In this document: positions 7,339 to 13,166 of the stretch, one piece after another | Layout: each line of letters begins with the position of its first letter | How positions within the stretch are numbered: position 1 is the stretch's first letter | Assembly: GCA_021806765.1 (NCBI GenBank) | Contig: JAJZQR010000010.1 | Span: 1 to 39,503 of the forward strand | Direction of reading: 5' to 3' | From: Chloroflexota bacterium | Lineage (GTDB): Bacteria; Chloroflexota; UBA6077 | Length of the DNA: 39,503 bases | Notes under the pieces: model-generated | What the model was told of the DNA's origin: nothing | Seen by the model: only the letters and a program-made list of their open reading frames with translations | The model's database searches: none | Program-made: the position numbers and the translations under genes

Positions 7339-8286
7339 CTACCGCTCCCGCTTCAGGGCGATGGCTCGCTTCGCCGCGGACACCACGTCGGCCACCCCCA
7401 TGCCGTAGCGATCCAGCAGGGCGAGGTAGGGACCCGTCTCCGCGAAGCGGTCCTGGATCCCCACCCGGATCACCGGCACCGGAGCCCGCTCGGCCAGAAC
7501 CTCCGCTACCGCCCCGCCGAGGCCGCCGACGACCGAGTGCTCCTCCGCCGTCACGATGCAGCCCGTCTCCCGGGCCGCCTCCAGCAGCAGATCCACGTCC
7601 AGCGGCTTGATGGTGTGCATCTCCAGTACCCGGGCGTCGATCCCCAGCCGCTTCAGTTCCTCGGCCGCCTCCAGGGTCCGGCTCACCATCACCCCCGTGG
7701 CCACCAGGGTCACGTCGCTACCCTGACGCAGGGTCACCCCCTTGCCGATCTCGAAGGGATGGCCGGCGTCGAACAGCACCGGCACCTCGTTTCGGTTCAG
7801 CCGCAGGTAGACCGGACCCGGGTACTCGGCCGCTGCCTTCACCGCCAGCCGGGCCTCGGTGGCGTCGGCCGGCACCACCACGGCCATCTCGGGCAGGCCT
7901 CGCATGGCCGCCACGTCGCTGATGGCCTGATGGGTAGGACCATCGAAGGAGTCGGAGAGGCCGGCGTAGTGGGCCGCCAGCTTCACGTTTACCCTGGAGT
8001 AGGCGATGCAGGTCCGGATCTGCTCCGCGGCCCGGAAGGCCAGCAGGAAGGCGAAGGTGTTGACGAAGGGGACCTTACCCCCCAGGGCCAGCCCGACGGC
8101 CACGTCCACCATGCCCGCCTCGGCGATGCCGACGTTGAAGAACCGGTTGGGGAACTTGCTGCCGAAGTAGTGGGACTGAGTGGAGGCCGATACGTCGGCG
8201 TCCAGCACCACCACCTCCTCGTTGACGGCGCCGTACTCGGCCAGTGCCTGGCCGTACGCTACGCGCACAGATTGCATCTCAGCCAC
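7339..8286 (-). CDS. Transketolase, C-terminal subunit
   Basis: 315 aa covering the pyrimidine-binding and C-terminal domains of a two-piece transketolase, which moves a two-carbon ketol unit between sugars using thiamine diphosphate. NVGIAEAGMVDVAVGLA carries the Glu that activates the cofactor; FVNTFAFLLAFRAAEQIR, HYAGLSDSFDGPTHQ and VTAEEHSVVGGLGGAVAEVL are typical of the family. GTG at 8286 is preferred because GGAGGTG is 5-7 nt upstream; it overlaps the N-terminal subunit stop by 8 nt, so the subunits are translationally coupled. Split transketolases occur in many bacteria and archaea, and 1-deoxyxylulose-5-phosphate synthase-like or apulose-4-phosphate transketolase activities use the same architecture, so the substrate is uncertain. 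Confidence 0.9.
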   Translation of the reverse strand: MAEMQSVRVAYGQALAEYGAVNEEVVVLDADVSASTQSHYFGSKFPNRFFNVGIAEAGMVDVAVGLALGGKVPFVNTFAFLLAFRAAEQIRTCIAYSRVNVKLAAHYAGLSDSFDGPTHQAISDVAAMRGLPEMAVVVPADATEARLAVKAAAEYPGPVYLRLNRNEVPVLFDAGHPFEIGKGVTLRQGSDVTLVATGVMVSRTLEAAEELKRLGIDARVLEMHTIKPLDVDLLLEAARETGCIVTAEEHSVVGGLGGAVAEVLAERAPVPVIRVGIQDRFAETGPYLALLDRYGMGVADVVSAAKRAIALKRER

Positions 8287-9163
8287 GGTTCACCTCCGGA
8301 TCTGCCAGCTCGGACATAGCCTGCTCGTACTGCTCCGGGCTCGGCGCCCGACCGTGCCACGCGTTCCTGTTCTCCATGTAGGAGACGCCCTTCCCCTTGA
8401 CGGTGTGGGCGACGATGATGGTGGGCCTGGCGTGGATCTTCGGCGCCTCGTCCAGCGCATCCAGGATCTGGCGCATGTTGTGGCCGTCGATCTCGAGAAC
8501 GTGCCATCCGAAGGCCCGCCACTTGTCGATCACCGGCTCCAGCGGCATGATGTCGGCCACCATGCCGTCCAGCTGGACGCCGTTGTAGTCCAGGATGGCG
8601 GTGAGATTGTCCAATCGATACTTGGCGGCCATCATGGCGCCTTCCCAGACGACTCCTGCCTGGATCTCGCCGTCGCCCAGCAGGACGTAGGTCCGGTAGC
8701 TGGCCCCGTTCAGCCGGGCAGCCAGGGCCAGACCGGCGCCGATGGCGACACCGTGGCCCAACGCTCCGGCGGTCATCTCCACGCCGGGGGTCTTGTTACG
8801 GTCCGGGTGGCCCTGCAGGCGGGAGTCCAGTTGCCGCAGCGTGGCCAGCTCCGACTCCGGGAAGAAGCCGCGCATCGCCAGGGTCGCGTAGAGGGCCGGC
8901 GCCGCGTGCCCTTTGGAGAGGATGCAGCGATCCCGCTCCGCCCACTGGGGTTGGCTTGGATCGATCCGTAGCTGGTGGAAGTAGAGGGCGGCCAGGTAGT
9001 CGGCGGCGGAGAGGGATCCGCCGGGATGGCCGGAGCCGGCGCCGTAAACCATGGTCACCACGGCGCGACGGATCGCCCTGGCCCGTGCCTCCAGGTCGAG
9101 GACGGCCTGCTCTGTATGGTAGTTGTGCCGGCCTGCCACCGGCTCTGTTGCCGATAAGGACAT
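8279..9163 (-). CDS. Transketolase, N-terminal (TPP-binding) subunit
   Basis: 294 aa from ATG 9163, which has GGGAG 6 nt upstream; a TTG at 9181 would add six residues but overlaps that site. The pyrophosphate-binding domain is clear: GAGSGHPGGSLSAADYLAAL, RCILSKGHAAPALYA, GALGHGVAIGAGLALAAR, and the ThDP/Mg motif GDGEIQAGVVWEGAMMAA ending at LDYNGVQLDG. It forms the active enzyme with the C-terminal subunit encoded next. The upstream epimerase gene suggests a shared carbohydrate pathway. A heptamer inverted repeat separates the two. Confidence 0.92.
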   Translation of the reverse strand: MSLSATEPVAGRHNYHTEQAVLDLEARARAIRRAVVTMVYGAGSGHPGGSLSAADYLAALYFHQLRIDPSQPQWAERDRCILSKGHAAPALYATLAMRGFFPESELATLRQLDSRLQGHPDRNKTPGVEMTAGALGHGVAIGAGLALAARLNGASYRTYVLLGDGEIQAGVVWEGAMMAAKYRLDNLTAILDYNGVQLDGMVADIMPLEPVIDKWRAFGWHVLEIDGHNMRQILDALDEAPKIHARPTIIVAHTVKGKGVSYMENRNAWHGRAPSPEQYEQAMSELADPEVNRG

Positions 9164-9180
9164 CTGGTTCTCCCTTCGCA

Positions 9181-9268
9181 AGGACTGAGGACTGAGGACT
9201 GAGGACTGAGGACTGAGGACTGAGTAAGGTTCCCCACTCAGTCCTCAGTCCTAGTAGCTCAGTCCTGA
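9181..9268. repeat. Inverted heptamer arrays in the transketolase-epimerase gap
   Basis: About six AGGACTG units (9181-9224), a 10-nt loop region, then the complementary CAGTCCT units (9235-9268). It can fold into a long hairpin in RNA and may dampen readthrough from the epimerase to the transketolase genes. Confidence 0.88.
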
Positions 9269-9275
9269 GAAATCG

Positions 9276-10223
9276 CTACAGCGGGCGCTCGCGGCGGACC
9301 GTCGCCATCAGATCCTCGGCCATGGTCTCCAGGGAGAAGGATGGCCTCCACCCCAGATCCTCGGCCGCCGCCTCGATGCTGAGGTTCCACTCCCAGGAGA
9401 TCCTCCCCACCGCCGCCATATCGAGATCGGGCCGGAACTCGATCCTGGCGTCGGGGTAGCTCTTCCTGGCGACCTCCAGAAGCCCCACGGCCGTGGCCCG
9501 GCAGGTGCCGACGTTGTAGATCCGCCGGGGTGCCGAATCGGCGGTGGCGAGGGCCGCCAGGGCCCTGGCGGCGTCCTTGGCGTAGCAGATGGGGGTCGCC
9601 GCCTGCTCGTCCACCTCGATGACGTAGGGCTGCCCCAGGACGGCCCGCTCCAGGATCAGGGTGGTGTAGAGGGTGGCCGACCCCGCTGCTACCCGGAAGG
9701 GGCCCACGATGGCGGCCAGACGGGCGGCTCGGAAGTCCAGCCCGTAGCGGCGCTGGTAGTACAGCCCCAACTGCTCGGCCATGTATTTGCTCTGGCCGTA
9801 CCAGGTGAGGGGCTCGATCGGCACGTTCTCGGTGATGGGCTGGGGCACGTTGGGGCCGTAGACGGAGATGGTGCTGGCGAAGACCACCCGCGGGATGCCG
9901 GCCAACCTGGCCGCCTCGAAGACGTTGTGGGTCCCGCCCAGGTTCACCCGCATCCCCAGCTCAGGGTCCTTCTCGCATCCCATGGTCACCACACCCGCCA
10001 GGTGGACGATAGCGCTGAAGGGGCGGCTCTTGGCGACTGCCACCACGGCTTCCCGATCGGTCACGTCGCCCTGAAGGAAGGTCGCCTCGGGGGGAAGGGG
10101 TAGGCTCGACGCGGGGTCCGCGGCCACCCGGTCGAAGGCCACGGTCTCTATGTCTCGGCTTATCAGCTCCCTGGCCAGCCACCGGCCGATGTAGCCGGTG
10201 CCGCCAGTGACGAGGATCGCCAT
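9276..10223 (-). CDS. NAD-dependent epimerase/dehydratase (extended SDR)
   Basis: 315 aa, full length for an extended short-chain dehydrogenase. The Rossmann motif GGTGYIGRWLA is at residues 6-16, GDVTDREAV follows, then HLAGVV, the catalytic Ser in ASTISVYG and YGQSK (Tyr-x3-Lys). AGGAGG 7 nt upstream supports the ATG. It likely acts on a nucleotide sugar or sugar acid; UDP-glucose 4-epimerase-like and D-erythronate dehydrogenase-like members cannot be separated by eye. It is first in an operon with the split transketolase, behind a good promoter at 10383-10411, which fits a small carbohydrate pathway. Confidence 0.88.
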   Translation of the reverse strand: MAILVTGGTGYIGRWLARELISRDIETVAFDRVAADPASSLPLPPEATFLQGDVTDREAVVAVAKSRPFSAIVHLAGVVTMGCEKDPELGMRVNLGGTHNVFEAARLAGIPRVVFASTISVYGPNVPQPITENVPIEPLTWYGQSKYMAEQLGLYYQRRYGLDFRAARLAAIVGPFRVAAGSATLYTTLILERAVLGQPYVIEVDEQAATPICYAKDAARALAALATADSAPRRIYNVGTCRATAVGLLEVARKSYPDARIEFRPDLDMAAVGRISWEWNLSIEAAAEDLGWRPSFSLETMAEDLMATVRRERPL

Positions 10224-10382
10224 CGACGTACCTCCTGCTCTGGACTCTCGACGCTGAGTTCGCTGGGTCAGTCAGCGCAGCGGTTCTCGAGGTGCAACTT
10301 CCAACGGACCTGGGGCTACGGCCCATCTCTTCCGGGATAGCGACCTCTTCCTAATTGATGCTACTCTCCCGGGACGGTGGTT

Positions 10383-10411
10383 ATTATAGCTGCCCAGCCG
10401 CTTGTAGCCAA
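10383..10411 (-). promoter_or_regulatory. Promoter of the epimerase-transketolase operon
   Basis: On the minus strand TTGGCT (10411-10406), a 17-bp spacer and a perfect TATAAT (10388-10383). The leader would be about 150 nt. I see no T-box or riboswitch I know in it. The 10224-10524 gap otherwise holds no gene. Confidence 0.65.
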
Positions 10412-10524
10412 ACTGTGTCTGGTCCAAATGCCGTCGAGGGTGCTGTCATCGAAGCTCGCCGGCCAGTCTCTCTCGGGCTGGCGCCTCCTGATGATGATGG
10501 CGGAGCACGAGGTCCATCACCGCA

Positions 10525-11667
10525 TCAGGCCCGGGCGTAGCGGGCTTCCCCGGGCAGCGGAACGCCGGCGACCTCCAGGCCCGGGCGACATAGCTGCAGG
10601 GCGGGCGCGGTAGGCGGGAAGCGGTAGAAGAGCAGGTCTACTTCCGCCTCCCTCAGCGGCGGCGCTAGCTTGTTCTTGGCTACCTGGATCAGGGAACGGC
10701 ACCCCATCACGTCCCGACCCCGCCGGATCCACTCCCTCCGCTCTATCCCCAGCCTCACCGAGGCGAAGAAGCGCAGGGCCTGACCCCCTTTCGAGGACTG
10801 AGGACTGAGGACTGAGGACTGAGCGCAGAGCGCTGAATCCTGGGCCCTGAGTGTTGAGTGCAGAGGGCAGAGGGCTGCCGGGAGCGCGGGCGTCCCGCCC
10901 GCCCGGTGCTGAGTGCTGAGTGCTGAGTGCTGTGCCTGTGCGTAGGGCCGAGGACGTAGGGCTGAGGGCTGAGTTGGAACGTAGGGCAGGGGCTTGTCCC
11001 CTGCCGCTCCTTCTGTCCACGTGGGCGCCGCCTCGGTGAGGAAGACGAAGGCGATCCCGTTCCTGTCCACCGCCGATACCAATCGCCGCAGCGCCAGCGA
11101 AAGTGATGAGTGATGAGTGATGAGTGATAAGGGTCGAGCACTCTCCTCGTCTCCCCGTCGCCCCGTCTCCCCGTCCCAGGTCCTCTGCAAATCGAGGATC
11201 ATCAGTTGGATCCCCCCGCTGCGGGCCAACCGGATGGCCATCTCCAGCCCCTGGAGATGGCCGTCCGGCCTGGCTACCAGCAGGGATTGAAAGTCCACCC
11301 CCTGGGCCCTCATCTGCTCCGGATCCAGCCTCCGGCCCAGATCTACGTAGGCGGCTACCCCCTCGGACCGCTGGCACTGGACCACCAGATGGGCAGCCAG
11401 GGCCTGCTTGCCCGAGGAGTCCGGACCGAAGATCTCGCTGATCCGGCCGCAGGGCAATCCACCGATCCCCAGGGCCTCGTCCAGGGCGAGGAAACCGGTG
11501 GGGATCACCTCCACCTCGGGCTGGAGGGCGTCCCCCAGCCGCACCAGCGCCCCCCGCCCCCACCGCCCCTCGGCATCAGCGAGGAGCTTGGCCAGGCGAG
11601 GATCGAGGTTGGTTCTGGGTTCTGAGTTCTGGGTTCTGAGTTCTGAACCCATTACAGCACTCAGCAC
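10525..11667 (-). CDS. imuA: RecA-like ImuA protein, repeat-filled DNA loops
   Basis: 380 aa with the RecA core: IPTGFLALDEALGIGGLPCG, Walker A GPDSSGKQ, YVDLGRRLDPEQMRAQGVDF, Walker B LMILDL, FFASVRLGIERREW and LIQVAKNKLAPPLREAEVDL. It aligns with RecA end to end, but Walker A ends in Gln instead of Thr/Ser and RecA's catalytic Glu (DAEH) is Gly here, so ATP turnover is doubtful. The regions matching DNA-binding loops L1 (residues ~163-188) and L2 (~218-291) consist of repeat-encoded peptide. It is the last gene of the SOS-controlled phage block; GTG 11667 lies 7 nt after the holin-like gene, with GGAGGGG at its end as binding site. ImuA with ImuB and DnaE2 forms the mutasome of many bacteria. 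A diverged phage recombinase is the alternative. Confidence 0.78.
   Translation of the reverse strand: MLSAVMGSELRTQNSEPRTNLDPRLAKLLADAEGRWGRGALVRLGDALQPEVEVIPTGFLALDEALGIGGLPCGRISEIFGPDSSGKQALAAHLVVQCQRSEGVAAYVDLGRRLDPEQMRAQGVDFQSLLVARPDGHLQGLEMAIRLARSGGIQLMILDLQRTWDGETGRRGDEESARPLSLITHHSSLSLALRRLVSAVDRNGIAFVFLTEAAPTWTEGAAGDKPLPYVPTQPSALRPRPYAQAQHSALSTQHRAGGTPALPAALCPLHSTLRAQDSALCAQSSVLSPQSSKGGQALRFFASVRLGIERREWIRRGRDVMGCRSLIQVAKNKLAPPLREAEVDLLFYRFPPTAPALQLCRPGLEVAGVPLPGEARYARA
10793..11006. repeat. Composite repeat in the ImuA L2 region
   Basis: In order: GAGGACT units (10793-10822), a GC palindrome near 10877-10905 (GCGGGCGTCCCGCCCGC), GAGTGCT x4 (10905-10932), and a GTAGGGCAGGGGC palindrome (10981-11006). 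Read in frame as LSPQSS, RAGGTPALP, HSALSTQH and GDKPLPY. Confidence 0.88.
11102..11177. repeat. GAGTGAT array plus GGGGAGACGGGG repeat in the ImuA L1 region
   Basis: Four AGTGATG-type heptamers (11102-11131), then CTCCCCGTCGCCCCGTCTCC (11151-11177). The second motif recurs at 17898-17915 and 18850-18872, at the ends of the scaffold-like and portal genes. Confidence 0.85.
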
Positions 11668-11668
11668 T
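11611..11668. repeat. TTCTGAG/GAGTGCT arrays at the imuA start
   Basis: GGTTCTG/AGTTCTG heptamers encode RTQNSEPRTN at the N-terminus; two GAGTGCT-type units contain the GTG start codon itself. Confidence 0.85.
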
Positions 11669-11674
11669 TCTTAA

Positions 11675-11932
11675 TTACCCCTCCACCGCCTTCTTTGCCC
11701 CGCTGTACAGCCCGCTGGCGCTCAGCCCCAACGCCAGACCCCACATCACCGCGTCCAGCCACACCTGGGATCCAGGCAACTGTTGGGCGGCCACGTACCC
11801 CACAGAGATCGCCAGCCCGCACCCGATGGCCAGCGGTGTCGCCCAGAGCGTATCGAGCCCAACCCTCTTCGCGGCCTCCACCAGGCCGATGATCAGTGGT
11901 ATCGCCAGGACCCCAGCGTACTCGGTAGGCAT
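11675..11932 (-). CDS. Holin-like small membrane protein
   Basis: 85 aa with hydrophobic segments around residues 7-20 (VLAIPLIIGLVEAA), 32-48 (TPLAIGCGLAISVGYVA) and 58-76 (WLDAVMWGLALGLSASGL), ending in a short basic tail (GAKKAVEG). Size, topology and position directly after an amidase fit a phage holin that permeabilises the membrane for the endolysin. GGGAGG 8 nt upstream supports ATG 11932, two codons after the amidase stop. There is no enzymatic motif. Holin families are very diverse, so the assignment rests mainly on context. Confidence 0.7.
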   Translation of the reverse strand: MPTEYAGVLAIPLIIGLVEAAKRVGLDTLWATPLAIGCGLAISVGYVAAQQLPGSQVWLDAVMWGLALGLSASGLYSGAKKAVEG

Positions 11933-11935
11933 CGC

Positions 11936-12733
11936 TCACACCTCCCCCTCTCGGTATCGTCTCACCAGATCCAGCAGCCGCTCCCCTGGGCACTCAGTGG
12001 CATTGCCGTCGGCCACCAGCTCGCCGTGGCCGACCACCGCCCGTCGCTCTACCCCGAATCTGCCCCTCAGAACGTCCAGGCGGCCCACCAGCGCCCTTTC
12101 CTGCACCTCGGTACCTTCCCATCCAGGCCCGGCATCTACAGCCAGGTTGTAGGCCCTCCTGTTCGCCCCACGGCACGCCCAGACCACATCCTCAGCAGGC
12201 CGCGTCACCCACACCCGCCCGCCCCTGGAGATTCGTTCGTGGTACATCAGACTGTAGCCGCCCTGCACCCCAGGCTCTTCTTCGTCCCAATCGGCGGCGA
12301 TGTGGGCCAGCGCTTCCCTGCGGTACAGCTCCACCGGGTCGTACCCCTCAGAGAAGGGCGTCCCCGATCCGTCCCAGTGCACCACCAGCAGCGAGATCTC
12401 CCCGACCTCCCGCAGATCCAGCCGGTTCTTCAGCTCCACCGGCAGCCTCCCTACCAGATCGAGAGCCGAGGACTGAGGACTGAGGTCTGAGATAGACGGC
12501 TCAGTCCTCAGTCCTGAGTCCTCAGTCCTGGCCATCGCCGCCGGCAGGAACAGCGTCACGTTCCCCGCCGGCGAGTACCACATCAGCCCCCGGTCGGTCA
12601 TCTGCACCACTGCCGCCTGGGTGCCCCATCCGAGCCCGTGCTCCTCCTCCACCGGCCGCCCGACCACCCCCGTCCCCAGCTCGGCAGCCACCCGCCGGAA
12701 GCCCTCAGTTCGGAACTCTGCCACCCTTCCCAT
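11936..12733 (-). CDS. N-acetylmuramoyl-L-alanine amidase (endolysin)
   Basis: 265 aa. The C-terminal two-thirds is an Amidase_2/PGRP domain: the first zinc His in LLVVHWDGSGTPF, GYSLMYHERISRGGRVWV, CRGANRRAYNLAVD, and VGHGELVADGNATECPG with the second His and the Cys ligand. It would cut peptidoglycan between MurNAc and the stem peptide, releasing particles with the adjacent holin. Residues 1-65 form a separate N-terminal region of unknown role. A repeat-encoded linker (TEDSGLRTEPSISDLSPQSS) lies exactly between the two parts. It overlaps the preceding gene by 29 nt. Confidence 0.85.
   Translation of the reverse strand: MGRVAEFRTEGFRRVAAELGTGVVGRPVEEEHGLGWGTQAAVVQMTDRGLMWYSPAGNVTLFLPAAMARTEDSGLRTEPSISDLSPQSSALDLVGRLPVELKNRLDLREVGEISLLVVHWDGSGTPFSEGYDPVELYRREALAHIAADWDEEEPGVQGGYSLMYHERISRGGRVWVTRPAEDVVWACRGANRRAYNLAVDAGPGWEGTEVQERALVGRLDVLRGRFGVERRAVVGHGELVADGNATECPGERLLDLVRRYREGEV
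12468..12530. repeat. Inverted GAGGACT arrays inside the amidase gene
   Basis: GAGGACT x2-3, a short spacer, then four CAGTCCT-type units: a hairpin read in frame as an interdomain linker. Confidence 0.85.
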
Positions 12734-12962
12734 CCCCCTTCTCAGCAGCCGCCAGCCGGCCGTTCCCGCCGATCGCCCTCACCGCGTCCACCAGGCGGGT
12801 CAGCGCCTCAGTGTTTCGCTGGACCACCTCCAACAGCATCTCCTTGTCAGCCCGCTCCACCTCCGTCTGCCGGGTCCGATCGGAGTTGAGCCACCTCACC
12901 ACCACGTAGGCCAGCACCACGCTGACCCCGCCGTTGATGGCCACCTGCGCCAGCTCCGACAT
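12705..12962 (-). CDS. Small membrane-anchored coiled-coil phage protein
   Basis: 85 aa from ATG 12962, with GGAGGTG 5 nt upstream; a GTG 15 nt earlier would put the binding site inside the gene. A single transmembrane helix (VAINGGVSVVLAYVVVRWL) is followed by a charged heptad-rich helix (TEVERADKEMLLEVVQRNTEALTRLV split over residues ~32-60) and a Gly/Lys-rich tail. This resembles XhlA-like haemolysin/holin-associated proteins next to endolysins. It overlaps the amidase start, so the two are coupled. Function is inferred from layout. Confidence 0.7.
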   Translation of the reverse strand: MSELAQVAINGGVSVVLAYVVVRWLNSDRTRQTEVERADKEMLLEVVQRNTEALTRLVDAVRAIGGNGRLAAAEKGDGKGGRVPN

Positions 12963-12982
12963 CCCCCACCTCCACACAGGAC

Positions 12983-13166
12983 TGAGCTATGAGGTCCGAG
13001 GACTGAGCCGTCCATCTCATCACTCATCACTCGTCCCTCGTCTCACTCAGTCCCCAGCACTCAGCACTCAGCACCCAGCACTCAGCACCCAGCACCCAGC
13101 ACTCAGCACCCAGCACTCAGCACCCAGCACTCAGCACCCAGCACTCAGCACCCAGTCCCCAGTCCT
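12983..13166. repeat. Long mixed heptamer region with 16 CAG-type units
   Basis: GAGGACT and CATCACT-type units (12983-13045) lead into an unbroken run of 14 CAGCACT/CAGCACC and two CAGTCCY heptamers (13055-13166), the longest array in the window. The run touches the TAG stop of the propeller gene. Confidence 0.93.

Noticed and set aside
10224..10376. T-box or riboswitch in the ~150-nt leader of the epimerase operon
   Set aside because: No T-box sequence, anti-terminator or other conserved core could be found.
13055..13166. CRISPR array
   Set aside because: The units are 7 bp with no spacers; no cas genes are in the window.
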